From: Carettochelys insculpta
Taxonomy: Eukaryota; Chordata; Testudines; Carettochelyidae
DNA: 64,000 nucleotides
Reading direction: 5' to 3'
Assembly: GCF_033958435.1 (NCBI RefSeq)
Contig: NC_134139.1
Location: forward strand, 207,063,501 to 207,127,500
Positions within the stretch are counted from its first letter, which is position 1. The number at the start of each line of letters is the position of its first letter. Shown here in pieces: positions 1-12,790 of this stretch. The notes beneath the pieces were generated by a model. The model searched no databases. It saw nothing but the letters and a program-made list of their open reading frames with translations, and had not been told where the DNA came from. Made by a program: the position numbers and the translations under genes.

Positions 1-12
1 CTGAAAACATCC

Positions 13-780
13 ATGCAGTGTGCAGCAGCAGTCAGTAAAGCAAATAGGATGTTAGGAATAATTAAAAAGGGGATAGAAAATAAGACAAAGAATATCTTAC
101 TTCCCCTATATAAAACTATGGTACGTCCACATCTTGAGTACTGTGTGCAGATGTGGTCTCCTCACCTCAGAAAAGATATATTGGCATTAGAAAAGGTTCA
201 GAAAAGGGCAACTAAAATGATTAAGGGTTTGGAAGGGGTCCCATATGAGGAGAGGCTAGAGAGACTGGGACTTTTCAGTCTAGAAAAGAGGAGACTGAGG
301 GGCGATATGATAGAGGTATATAAAATCATGAATGGTGTGGAGAAAGTGAATACAGAAAAGTTATTTACTTGTTCCCATAATATAAGAACTAGAGGACACC
401 AAATGAAATTACTGGTTAGCAGGTTCAAAACTAATAAAAGCACGTTTTTCTTCACACAGCGCACAGTCAACCTGTGGAACTCCCTACCAGAGGATGCTGT
501 GAAGGCCAGGACTCTAACAGAGTTTAAAAAAGAGCTCGATAAATGTTTGGAGGTTAGGTCCATAGATGGCTATTAGCAAGGGGTAAGGTATGGTGCCCCT
601 AGCCTTTTGTCGAAGGCAGGAGATGGATGGCAGGAGAAAAATCGCTTGATCATTGTCTTCGGTTCACCTCCTCTGGGGCACCTGGCACTAGCTACTGTCG
701 GCAGACAGGATACTGGGCTAGATGGACCTTTGGTCTGACCCAGTGTGGCCGTTCTTATGGTCTTATGCATCCCCCATAAC
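13..780 (+). mobile_element. CR1-type LINE 3' end (truncated)
   Basis: A 187-residue open frame at 13-576 encodes the C-terminal end of a CR1/L2-group reverse transcriptase: [20 protein letters not shown], then [20 protein letters not shown] and [20 protein letters not shown]. It is followed by a 3' UTR with the shared turtle CR1 sequence (ctgggctagatggacctttg, then the gttcttatg end). The element is cut by the window edge or 5'-truncated, so it cannot move on its own. The 3' half is about 93% like the copy at 60820-61290 by eye. Confidence 0.9.
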
Positions 781-1177
781 ACATCAGATCTTTGCTTGGG
801 GTTGGTGATGTATGCTGAAGGAAGAAAGAAAGGGAAAAGAGTGGTTTGCAGACACCAGGTGGGACAAATTAAACCAGGAGAGCTGGAACGGTGGCTTTCC
901 CCCAGCCTTGCCAGTTCTGAGGTGGAGGGTAGTGTCTTTATTTGGAATCCCCTCAGCATCTGTGGACATCCTGGTGAGATGAGATCATCTGAGGATGTTC
1001 CCGGCTCTCCCCAGCAATGGTGCTTGGGGCTGCTTTAGTTATTCATTCACAGCACCTTTCTGCTTGCCAAGCCACTGGGCCGTGTGGAACCAGTTGTGAA
1101 GCAGGGTAAGCATGTTTACACTAGCCTAAGTGAGCCTACAAGGTGCTCTGGTGATCCTTTCTAGCCTGCAACATGAT

Positions 1178-1866
1178 GGCTACGTCTACACTAGCACACT
1201 ACGTTGAAGTAGCCTGTTTTGAAGCAAGAACATCGAAATAGGCTACTTCGATGCGTATCGTCTACACGTCCTCCAGGGCTGGTGCCATCGACGTTCAACG
1301 TCCAAGTAGCAATGGGGAACATCAAAAGGAGCCACCCGGAAAGAAATGTGGCGTGTCCACACACACAAGCGCTCCCAGTTGAAATAAGGGGCCAGCAAAG
1401 CCCCAAGCTGCTCCCTTAATGGGCCCCTCCCAGACATACTTGCCCTGAACAGCACAAGATCCACAGAGCTGACAACTGGTTGCAGACCCTGTGCACGCAG
1501 CATGGACCCCCAGCTGCAGCAGCATCAGCAGCCAGAAGCCCTGGGCTAAGGGCTGCTGCACGTGGTGACCACAGAGCCCTGCAGGGGCTGGACAGAGTGT
1601 CTCTCTACCCCTCAGCTGATGGCCACCATGGAGGACCCTGCTATTTCAAAGTAGCAGGACGCGGATTGTCTACACATGCCCTACTTCGACGTTGAACGTC
1701 GAAGTAGGGTGCTATTCCCATCCGAAGATGGGAATAGCGATTTCGATGTCTCACCGCCTAACTTCGATTTCATCATCGAAATAGCACACGGCGTGTGTAG
1801 ACACGATGCGTGGTATTTCGACGTTGTGCCAGCTACTTCAAAATAGCTGGCTAGTGTAGACGCACC
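1178..1866 (+). mobile_element. Long palindromic MITE, copy A
   Basis: A non-autonomous DNA element of about 690 bp with ends of the form ctacgtctacact / agtgtagacg and nested inverted repeats of the tetramers TTCGAAG/CATCGAAATAG. A perfect 15+1+15 palindrome sits at 1679-1709. The inner part (cagcagccagaagccctggg and neighbouring sequence) is shared with copies at 2244, 17489 and 36176. It encodes no transposase. Confidence 0.8.
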
Positions 1867-2039
1867 CTATGAGTCTGACAGCGATGGGCAACTGGTGACC
1901 TGAAGGTTCACCACTGGCCACATGCAGGGTTGCTGGGTTCTACTGGTTTCTGGCCATGTAGTTTTTTTCCTTGCGATATTCCTAGAGTAACAGGCATGTA
2001 AAGAGAGGGGTGTACTGATGGCACACAACATCGTTATGT

Positions 2040-2240
2040 TATTTCGCCTGCAGGGTGGTGAAGCACTGGCACGTGTTACCTGGAGAGGTGGTAGAATCTC
2101 CATCCCTAGAGGTTTTTGAGTCCCAGCTTAAAAAAGCCCTGGCTGGGGTGATTTATTCGAGGTTGGTTCTGCTTTGGGCAGGGTGCTGGACTCAATGACC
2201 TCCAGAGGTCTCTTCCAGCCCTAGGATCTTACTGTAACAC
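2040..2240 (+). mobile_element. CR1 3' end fragment
   Basis: The sequence runs from a gtggtgaagcactggcac-type segment (start 2055) through gagaggtggtagaatctcc to ctggactcaatgacctccag and ccagccctaggatctta. This is the usual CR1 C-terminal coding end plus 3' UTR, without an intact frame. Confidence 0.75.
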
Positions 2241-2243
2241 TAA

Positions 2244-2952
2244 AGCTGCGTCTACACGTGCCGGCTACTTCGAAGTAGCCGTGCCAACTTCAAAATAGCG
2301 CCCACCACGGCTACATGTGGCGAGTGCTATTTCGAAGTTGAAATCGACATAAGGCGGCGAGACGTCGAAGTCACTATCCTCATGAGGAGATGGGAATAGC
2401 GCCCTACTTCAACGTTGAACGTCGAAGTAGGGCACGTGTAGCTGATCCGCATCCCGCAACATCGAAATAGCAGGGTCCGCCATGGCGGCCATCAGCTGAG
2501 GGGTTGAGAGATGCTCTGTCCACCCCCTGCAGGGCTCTATGGTCACTGTGTGCAGCAGCCCTTAGTCCAGGGCTTCTGGCTGCTGCTGCGGCAGCCGGGG
2601 ATCCATGCTGCATGCACATGGTCTGCAACCAGTTGTCGGCTCTGTGGATCTTGTGTTGTTTAGTGCAAGTGTGTCTGGGAGGGGCCCTTTAAGGGAGCGG
2701 CTTGCTGTTGAATCCGCCCTGTGACCCTGCCTGCAGCTGTTCCTGGCACCCTTATTTTGATGTGGGCTGCTTTGGTGTGCAGACGCTCCCCTGCAGCACC
2801 TACTTCGATGTAGTGCTGCCCAACGTCGACGCTGAACATCGACGGCACCAGCCCTGGAGGACGTGTAGACATTATTCATTGAAATAGCTTATTTTGATGT
2901 CACTACATCGAAATAAGCTATTTCGATGTCGTATTCACGTGTAGACGTAGCT
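2244..2952 (-). mobile_element. Long palindromic MITE, copy B, with TAA target duplication
   Basis: This 709-bp element has 17-bp terminal inverted repeats with one mismatch (agctgcgtctacacgtg and its partner at 2936-2952). It is flanked by TAA at 2241-2243 and 2953-2955. A 3-bp T/A-rich duplication is typical of PIF/Harbinger transposons, so the family is tentatively placed there. It lies in the opposite orientation to copy A, 377 bp away. The central palindrome near 2402-2432 has one mismatch. Confidence 0.82.
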
Positions 2953-2959
2953 TAACGGA

Positions 2960-3045
2960 CCCAAGTCACCAGCACCAGGCATTGAACCTGTGATTGTAGG
3001 GTTTGAAGCCCAGTGCTCTACCACTTGAGCTAAAAGCCAGCTGGT
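2960..3045 (-). mobile_element. tRNA-derived SINE head
   Basis: The minus strand has an A box (TAGCTCAAGTGG) and a B box (GGTTCAATGCC) at tRNA spacing. The flanking 7-mers do not pair as an acceptor stem, so this is a SINE head and not a tRNA gene. A second, more decayed copy is at 22105-22190. Confidence 0.65.
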
Positions 3046-4039
3046 GCTCAGCTGAGGTTGTAGAGCAGAGACTTCACTCACCCTAGTAGGTGGTATTGTG
3101 CCTCTGGGTACTACACTATGGTTCTATGAACATTGCTTGTGAGAGCCACGTGCTTGCTCAGCATCCAATCAAAATGCTGCGAGGGTTCTGTTGGCGTAGG
3201 GTTCTGTCGGCGCATCCCATGCATTGTAGGTTCACCCGCGCAGTTAGCAAAACTACCGTAGCCCAAGAGATCATCTTGGTTGCGACAATCTTGTGGCCCG
3301 CTGAGATGAAGGAGGGCCACTCCTGCGACCGCTCACTAGCTTAGGTTGTCCCTCGCTGTTCAAAGAACTAGCCGCCTTCCAGTAAGCCGTGCGCAAACAG
3401 TGGCAGATTAACCACTGGGCCAACAGAACTCATGACTGAGGCCCTCACCAGCTGGGGGTACCCCTGGAAAAATGGACATCCCTGTGACCCAAGCCACTCC
3501 CCACACCTGGCGTTCATCCAGAGGAGCTGGGGAAGTCCCTGGTCCTCGATCCCATTGTCGCAGCATGAGCGCTGGGGGTAAGAGGCTGGGAGGGCAGAGT
3601 ACATTGTGGCAGAAGAGGTGGTAGAGGGACCCCACTGGCCCTGGCCAAAGGTGACACAAACCCCTAATCTGCCACTGCGTGCAAAGCAGACAGAGCCCCA
3701 GTGAGCAGAGAGTCAGCTCAGGGAGGAAGATAAAGAGTTCAGTTTCATAAGAGTGGCTGCGTGAGTCTATTTCAGCAAAAACACGCGGCATTCTGCGGCA
3801 CCCTAAAAGATGAACACATTTATTGGGGTTATCGGCTTCGTGGGCTGGGTCTCACGTCGTCAGGCATCTGATGAAGTGGGCTCCGGCTCACCAAAGCCTA
3901 TGTCCAAAGAATAAAGTGTTAATTCTTCGCTTCGTTCTTCCTTTCTCACTATTGTTCAGTGCCCTGCCAGTGATCTTATATTACCCTCATTGCCATGTCA
4001 TCTCAATACATCACAGTCATGCATGGATTGGTATCATCC

Positions 4040-4180
4040 CTAGTTCGAAGAAGAGAAGCTGAGGCACGGTGTTGCCAAAGTGACTTGCCCAAGGTCACAC
4101 GGGAAGCTTGTGTCTGAGCTGGGAGCTGATCCCATGGCTTCTGAGTCCCAGCCTAATGCTCTAGGCACTGGTTGTCCTTC
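4040..4180 (+). repeat. MIR-like ancient SINE fragment
   Basis: The stretch contains gaagctgaggcacggtg and caaagtgacttgcccaaggt, then cacacgggaagc, the recognisable core-to-tail of amniote MIR/CORE-SINEs. It is diverged and has no duplication that I can see. Confidence 0.6.
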
Positions 4181-4684
4181 CTGGCCATGTCATGGCTTCC
4201 CTGGGTCTGAGACTGGGAGCTCTTTGGGATAAGGAAAAACTATTGTGGGGATCAGATTCACCCCTAGGCGTCAGGTCAATACCAGTCCCCATGCTTGTTG
4301 CTATGATCCATGTAAGTGGGAATGGGCCTTTCCCTTTGAAATCAGGCAAAGCTGCTCAAATCAGGCTGAAAATAATCTACAACTTTCTATAGTTTCTCCT
4401 GGAAAAAAGTCAAAACGCTGCATTTTTGAAAACTGTCTGTGCGTTCACCGGCTAGGCATGAGCAGAGGGCCTGACCTAGCTGACACGGACACACACAAGC
4501 TTTGATTTTTTGGGTTGGCTTTGAAACCAAGAATCCGAGGTTGCACAGTCTTAGTCCCGGGCATCAATCCTTCACACATCCTCACAGCATGCCTGGGTGG
4601 GAAACGAGTAAATTAGTCCCACCGCTCTGACAGGTGGGGAAACTAAAGACCAGTGCGCCAGGCAAATATGAAATTACAGTACTA

Positions 4685-4798
4685 TGGGTCTTTGCCCACG
4701 AAAGCTTCTGCTCCGAAATATCTGTTGGTCTATAAGGTGCCACAGGACTTCTTGTTGTATCTGAAGATACAGACTAACTCGGCTACCCCTCTGATACC
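4685..4798 (+). repeat. Penelope-like element 3' tail
   Basis: It carries the tail motif gggtctttgcccacgaaagc, then ctgttggtctataaggtgcc and cagactaactcggctacc. The same tail occurs more than 15 times in this window, often as an inverted pair; here it is a single copy. Confidence 0.75.
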
Positions 4799-4869
4799 AG
4801 CTGGTGTGTAAGCAATCACTTAAATCAGAACCCAATGGCTGAAACTAATTGGGAGCAAGTTGAAACCAA

Positions 4870-5225
4870 ACAAAAGGACGTACTTCTTCAGACGATGCAC
4901 AGTTAACCTGTGGAACTCTTTGGCAGGAGGCTGTTGTGAAGGATGAGGGCTTTTTTAAAGAAATTAGATCAGTTCCTGGAGGGTAGGGCCATCAATGGCT
5001 AATTAGCCAACGTCATCAGGGATGTAACCCCATGTTCCCACTGTCCCTGAGCATCTGACTGTCAGAAGCTGGGAGTGGGCGACAGGTGATGTATCACTTG
5101 ATGATTCCCTGGTCTCTTCATTACCTCTGCAACACCTGGCATTGGCCACTGTTGGAAGGCTAAATGGACCACTGGGCTGAGCCACTGTGGCTGTTCTTGC
5201 ACTCTGATGTTCCAAGGTGATTATG
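4870..5225 (+). mobile_element. CR1 3' end fragment
   Basis: It starts with ttcttcagacgatgcacagt and cctgtggaactctttggc (the NLWNSL-coding region) and ends with ctaaatggaccactgggctg and the gttcttgcactctgatgtt end. Frameshifts are present. It ends just before the BLK poly(A) region. Confidence 0.75.
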
Positions 5226-5264
5226 GTGCCAAACGAGGGTTTAATAACGAAGGCGGAAGTATGC

Positions 5265-5841
5265 TCGGGTGACAAAGTTCTTTATTTGTTGGCCAGCGTG
5301 AGGTGCAGCATTGACATGCAGCCGTGGCTACCGAAGGCCCTGGCCAGAGCAGTGCAGCCCTGACAGAGACCAGGCCCGCTTACACCTCGAAGCCCTGCCG
5401 AACCCCTGACAGGAAGGACCCAGCTGCAGGGGCGGGGAGTACGTCCACCCTCGGCTTCCCATGCCCCACAGGGGATCTAATGGCCTCTGTTGTGGTGCCA
5501 CTGACTGTGATGTGGAGACAGGCCCCGGGACTGGGACTCCCACACAAGGGGTGAATAAGCTCTGCCAACTTGTGATTTCACTTCCTTTGGGTCTCCACAG
5601 ACATCACCAGCGCTTGCAGAGTCTCTGCTCCCCACCTCACCCCCACGAAGCCTCTGAAGTGCCTCACTTCCTAGCACAATCCAGAGCGGATCTGCATATG
5701 CAGGAGAAGCGGGAAGGAAGCTCCGGTACTAGAGGTCCAAGGGGCACCCAAGCAAAGGGGCTGGGGAAGGTCGGTGGAGGATCTCCCAGCCAGGTCTTCT
5801 CCTCCAAGGCTGTCCCACATGGGGGGAGGTGAGGCTCCCGG
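5265..5841 (-). other. BLK: Probable BLK 3' untranslated region
   Basis: Between the TAG stop and about 5265 there is no recognisable repeat, and the minus strand has an AATAAA at 5281-5286. Cleavage would be expected some 10-30 bp downstream of it, near 5255-5270. The 3' end is inferred from this signal alone; transcripts could use other sites. Confidence 0.55.
5281..5286 (-). promoter_or_regulatory. Polyadenylation signal AATAAA for BLK
   Basis: TTTATT on the plus strand is AATAAA on the gene strand, 556 bp after the stop codon. It is the first canonical hexamer I noticed downstream of the stop. Confidence 0.55.
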
Positions 5842-6050
5842 CTAGGGCACAGGCTCTGGCTCGTACTGCTTCTCTGTGGCCGTGTAAAAGTCCTCGAGGA
5901 CGGACTGCAGGTACTCGAAGGTGGGCCGCTCCTCCGGCTTGTCCCGCCAGCACCTCAGCATGACGCTATAGAACTCGGCAGGGCAACCGTCCGGGCAGGG
6001 CATGCGATAGCCCCGCTCCAGGTTCCGAATGACCTCGGGGTTGGTCATGC
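5842..6050 (-). CDS. BLK: BLK exon 12: kinase C-lobe and regulatory tail
   Basis: This terminal coding exon is 209 bp with acceptor TTCTTCCTAG. It encodes [20 protein letters not shown], then [20 protein letters not shown] and [17 protein letters not shown] with a TAG stop at 5842-5844. The Tyr in EKQYEPEP is the inhibitory site phosphorylated by CSK; its pTyr binds the protein's own SH2. Most Src kinases end six residues from that region as YxxQP; here the tail reads YEPEPVP, two residues longer than human BLK (YELQP). Confidence 0.96.
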
Positions 6051-7841
<1,791 letters not shown>

Positions 7842-8664
7842 TTAATGTGGGGCAGCTTCCTGCAGTCACACCTGACGCAGACTGCTCAAGTATCTTGGTT
7901 TCCAAAAGGGTAGTGGGCACTGATAAGTGCCCGCTGAGGCTGACAGAAATACAATGCCAGTGATTGGTAGCGAATGCAACAGGAGATGGACGGCTTGCTG
8001 TCATTTTCCTTCATTAGAAGGCACCCTTGCCTGGTAATTTTTCTTTGCTTTCACTGGTTGTACTTGACAAGACAATGCAGGCCCCTTGAAAAGCAGTGCA
8101 AATAAATCTAAAAAGGTCATCAAATAAATCATAAATCACATATGGCATGCACACCACAAATACAGGATACGAGCACTGCAGAAAACGAGTAATAGCCTGC
8201 AGAAGAAAGGAACAGCTTGTAATTACACCAATAAAGTGAAAACTTAAAAAGATCAAAAGGTGTTGACCATGATTTGCATAACTCACACATTTAACAGCTG
8301 CTGGTTTTCAATAAGTTTTACCTCCTACACTATATTTTAGAGATAGAATCCAGGATTTTCAGAACAAAAGCAAATGCTAAAACCACTTGTGCTAAAGGAG
8401 AAATGTTATAAACTGACAGCATTTGCAGCTTTTTTACCTTGTATGTGGCCTGGCCATTAGTGGAGGGCATAGTGCATTCAGGCAATGATTAACACCTTTT
8501 TAATGATTTCCTTATCATGAGTAATCAGTGGGGCTAGAATCCAAGACCTTTAGAATGAAAATAGCAACCTCTGCCACTTAAGAGAAAGCCTGTACTTAAG
8601 GTAAAGGAGTGGCTAGTAATAGTGGGATTTTATCTTTTATGCAGATCACCTACTAGCAAGGGGC

Positions 8665-8940
8665 ACACTGTAGGGGCTCGTCTCTATACTTGGCTCAGTC
8701 TAATTCTTGACCTTCCCCCCACCCCTCCACTCTCTGATTTGCTCACCTTGATTATCTTTTTCTGATTTGCCCTCCTTGCTTACTGTTTTTGGTTCTCTGT
8801 GCCTTAAATATTGAGTCTGTTCTGGTCTGGCTATGGTCTGAAGAAGTGGGTCTGTCCCACAGAAGCTCACCTAATAAACCATTTTGCTAGTCTTTAAAGT
8901 GCTACTTGACTGCTTTTTGTTTTGACAGTGTTAAACCAGT
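8665..8940 (+). mobile_element. Penelope-like element 3' UTR and tail
   Basis: The order is: ctctgatttgctcaccttga, then ttggttctctgtgccttaaa, then gaagaagtgggtctgtccca and agtctttaaagtgctacttg. This order also follows the GIY-YIG frame of the copy at 38760-39390, which identifies the fragment. Confidence 0.8.
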
Positions 8941-9129
8941 TTGCTATGGAGGGTGCGGAGAAATGCATATACATGTACATTTAAAAATATATATTTGAAA
9001 ATCTGTCCAACTTTTAATTACCAACAAAAAACAGAGTTCAGGGATCTGTGCTTCCCTAGCATTAGTAAGTCCACAGTTTAGGGGATTTTTTTTATTAAGA
9101 ACAAAGCAACCCTAACATAAACTAAACAC

Positions 9130-9425
9130 GAGCTGAACCTCTCTAGTCCAGCACCCAGGGAATTTGTCAGACTAGCGGAGGTCAATGTTGTCTAGTAGTA
9201 TTACCAATGCTTATACTGCTTGCTGGGTTCTCAGAAGATATTTATTTAAGGGTAAATTGCAGTGAAATAACAGCACAGAACACTGAGAGCTAGGACTGTG
9301 GGCTGGGAACAAACTTTATGGGATCCTGGGAAACTTGGCCACAGCCCTGATAAGTGGTCATCTGGCTAACTAAAATCACTCCGGATTACAGATGTTGCTG
9401 GACGAGAGATGTTCCGCCTGTATTT
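9130..9425. mobile_element. Non-autonomous DNA element with gaacctctctagtcc ends
   Basis: The left end reads ctgaacctctctagtcc and the right end, reversed, is its inverted partner (gacgagagatgttccgcc, decayed). The interior (ggaggtcaat...gtctagta and agcacagaacactgagagc) is shared with copies at 27508 and 59298. It codes for nothing. Confidence 0.65.
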
Positions 9426-9840
9426 AATGATTTGGATGAAAACAGCACTTTTTAATTCAAATGCTGCACTGAAATCCTGGAAACCTAAACACAGTGAGCC
9501 CAATTTAAAAAAAAAACTAACACAAAACGTTTAAATGGAAACAGAACATTTTTTTTGCAGGGGAGACGTGTGCCTGTGTGTTTCTGCCCAGATCATTTTG
9601 AAATGTTCGTGTTTCTCTGTGAATCAGAACCTAGTCCTATTTTGAACTCTCAAAATCCTTTGCCGAATGGAACTGTCACCCTCCAAACAGCTCTTCAAGA
9701 GGCATCATGTAGCTTTAAAAATGTCCGTTTGGTTTGCCTTTTACTTTATGAAGCCTTGCAATGAGCTGAATGAATCTCCTATTAAAAAAACAACAGCATT
9801 TCAGTCGCTGAAGAATCCTGTAGCAGAACAGACAGGGGGA

Positions 9841-10045
9841 TGACAGTGTTCCCGCTAATATTTTCCACTTGTGGGTGGAATAAATTTTGTTATGTGCACC
9901 AAGGCACATGCAGGTGTGCACCACCAATAGAAACACATGTTGCCCACTGGGGGTGGCTGTGGGCACTCTAGTAATCAGTCCATGGCACCTGAATCTCCGC
10001 TGGGTGGCTGCCTAGGTGCTCAGCTTACAGGGAACACTGGTCAAA
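9841..10045 (+). mobile_element. hAT-like non-autonomous element, cagtgttccc ends
   Basis: The element begins cagtgttcccgctaat and ends with its inverse, agggaacactg. The interior gtggaataaattttgttatg and the gcaccaaggcacatgcaggt segment recur at 28757-28950 and 62542-62745, and in reverse at 26815-26890. The CAGTG end is typical of hAT elements; no clear target duplication is seen. Confidence 0.65.
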
Positions 10046-10329
10046 CAGTATTACCAGGCTCCACACTCCTGGAAGGATTGGGGCTTCAGGCAGAAGGGTG
10101 GGGCTGGGGCTCCCACCAGCTCTACAGCACCACCCGGAGCACAGGGCTAGGGGCTTTGGTGGCCAATTAAGGAGCTGAGGCTCTGGCTGCTGCTGCAGAA
10201 GTGGTGGCAGCTGGCAGCCTTGGGCCCTTTTGAATTTCTGGGCTGGGGGCAGTTGCCATCACTGCATGTGTGTACACTGAGCCATGGAGCTGAACGCCCG
10301 TCTGGAGCCCACATTCTGTTAGTCCCATG

Positions 10330-10805
10330 TATCACCCTAACAGAGCCCCAAACTGGGAGCTTCAGAGGGCAAGAAAAATGATTAAGGGGCTGGAGCACAA
10401 GACCTATGAGGAGAGGCTGAGGGATTTGGGCTTGTTTAGTTTACAGAAGAGAAGACCGAGGAGGGATTTAATAGCAGCCTTCAACTTCCTGAAGGGGAGC
10501 TCTAAAGAGGCTGGAGAGAGGCTGTTCTCAGTGGTGACAGGTGGCAGAACAAGGAGCAATGGTCTTAGGTTACTGAAGGAGAGGAGTAGGTTGGATATTA
10601 GGGAACACCACTTCCCCAGGAGGGAGGTGAAGCATTAGAATATGTTGCCTAGACAGGTGGTGGATTCTCCATCCCTCGAGGTTTTTAAGTCTCAGCTTGA
10701 CAAGGTCCTGGCTGGGATGACTTAATTGGGGTTGATCTTGCCTGAAGCAGGAGGCTGGACTAGATGACCTCCTGAGGTCCCCTCCAGCCCTAGGATTTTA
10801 CAGTT
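10330..10805 (+). mobile_element. CR1 LINE 3' end
   Basis: The frame from 10369 reads [20 protein letters not shown], then [19 protein letters not shown] and GERLFSVVTGGRTRSNGLRL, the CR1 reverse transcriptase C-terminus, with a stop at 10636-10638. The 3' UTR ends in aggctggactagatgacctc and ccagccctaggattttac. Confidence 0.88.
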
Positions 10806-11239
10806 CTGTGTGAGGGTAAAGGTGCCATCAGTTGACTCAAAATTCAGCTTCTGATGTGCTGAACCAGCTAGAAGTTGCTCCTTGTCTATCTTTTTACAGA
10901 GGTCCACAGGAGAACCACGACCAGGGCCACAGCTGTAGCCAGAAATGGCTCCAAACTTTGCAGGGAGTGGTGTGTGTGTGGGCGGCTGCGCATTACAAAA
11001 TCCAAATTTTGTTACTTGTTCTTGGCTCTTGCACCTGACCACACCAAAATCTGGGATCAGACTGGAAGCCATGCTCAAACTTTCCCTCCACACCCCAAAT
11101 GTTCAGTTCAAGCTCATTTCTTATTGTTTCACTGCAGATCACGCCCCTGCTGTGCGCAGACATAGATAAAGGGTTCATTTCCCTGCAAACGCTTCCATTG
11201 AGGGGCTGGTATTTCCCCGAGTCTCAGTGAGGCGGTTTA

Positions 11240-11551
<312 letters not shown>

Positions 11552-12119
11552 CTAGGACAGCAAAAATGGCCACCGTGTTTACGTTCAAATAACCCTGCTG
11601 GTCCCTAGACATTAGAGATGGAACAGATTTTGTTCGTCTCCTCCATTCCAGAAGAGCATGCATCCATTCCATGTATTATGGCAGCACCTACCAGCTCCAA
11701 TTAAAATTAGGGCCGGATTGTGCTCGGTGCTGTACGCACACATTGTAAGATACAATCCCAACCTCAAAGAGTTTAGACCAGAGAAACAAAGCACGGCAGA
11801 AAGGAAGGCTTGTTTTTGCCATCTTACTGATGGGGAAATGAGACACAGATATATCAAGAGCGTCGTCCACAGGAGATCTGTGGTAGAAACAGAGACTAAA
11901 TTTATATCTGATTCCAAGGCTCATTGACAGGACAATCTTTCATCCCCTACTTCTTAGTGGAAAATACCGCAGATTAAAGAACAAACTCTTCCAGTGTTTC
12001 GGTCAGTCAGAGTATTTTAAATGTAAGATGACCAACAGGAAATGACTATTAATACGCCCGCCATTCGCCTCTTCTGCACAGCGTTTTAGGTTTTGCTTGT
12101 GCCTGGCACAGAATACGTC

Positions 12120-12235
12120 TGAGGAAGCGCTGCGATCCTGCGCAGACTGCCATGCAGTTTGGGCAAGCATAAAGCCTGTCACTCGATGGGAGACCTCATG
12201 GACATTCTATGCTACAGCATGAAAAGGTAGAGCCT
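12120..12235 (+). repeat. 5S-rRNA-like SINE head
   Basis: The segment gggcaagcataaagcctgtc, followed by actcgatgggagacct, resembles the 3' half of 5S rRNA (GG-TACTTGGATGGGAGACC). AmnSINE-type elements of amniotes have such a head. The match is partial, so the assignment is tentative. Confidence 0.4.
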
Positions 12236-12605
12236 CGTGCAGATAAAAAACTGGTCCCTGTAGCTGAAAATAGGAGCCGCCAATATCTGCATCCCTACCA
12301 GTGGGTGCGGATGCCCATGGACAAGCCTGCCAAGGGGAGGAAGACTAAAGGGAGCTCTTGCCCCCAGGCCCAACGTTTCAAAGGGGCCTGGAGATTTGCC
12401 CATTGCTGGGGCTCTGGGCCCTTTTGAATTTCCACAGTCAGGGCAGCACTGAAGGCCGAACGCCATAGGCTCCGCCCACTCTGCTCTTGGCCCCGGCTGT
12501 TCTGGGGCACAGAGCCGAGCCCCGCTTCTACCTTGCCCCAGGGCCTGTGGCACCTCTTGGCACTGCTGCCCATGGATAGAAAGCAGATATCTGCAAATTT
12601 GAAGA

Positions 12606-12790
12606 ACGAGAAGACCTGCGGCACCTTATCGATTAACAGATATTTTGGAGCATAAGCTTTCGTGGGCAAAGACCCACTTCGTTGTCTGTGCCCACGAAAG
12701 CTTATGCTCCAAAAAATCTGTTAGTCTATTAGGTGCTGCAGGACTTCTCGTGGTTTATGCAGACACAGATTAACACAGCTACCACCCGGT
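12606..12790. repeat. PLE tail fold-back (inverted pair)
   Basis: The left arm (cggcaccttatcgattaaca...gctttcgtgggcaaagaccc) is followed within about 15 bp by its inverse (cccacgaaagcttatgctcc...ggtgctgcaggacttctcg). The two arms could form a hairpin of about 70 bp per side. It codes for nothing. Confidence 0.75.

Larger units (their letters stand above)
1..5264. other. 3' flank of BLK, no host gene found
   Basis: Apart from the CR1, MITE, SINE, MIR and PLE pieces listed, I see no exon. The stretches 781-1177, 3046-3820 and 4181-4684 have no recognisable feature. A weakly similar PLE-like tail (gatgaagtgggctccggctc) may lie at 3826-3925. Confidence 0.6.

Noticed and set aside
2960..3045. tRNA gene
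   Set aside because: A and B boxes are present but the acceptor stem does not pair; fits a SINE head.
3826..3925. PLE tail copy
   Set aside because: Only partial likeness (gatgaagtgggctccggctc); too diverged to call.
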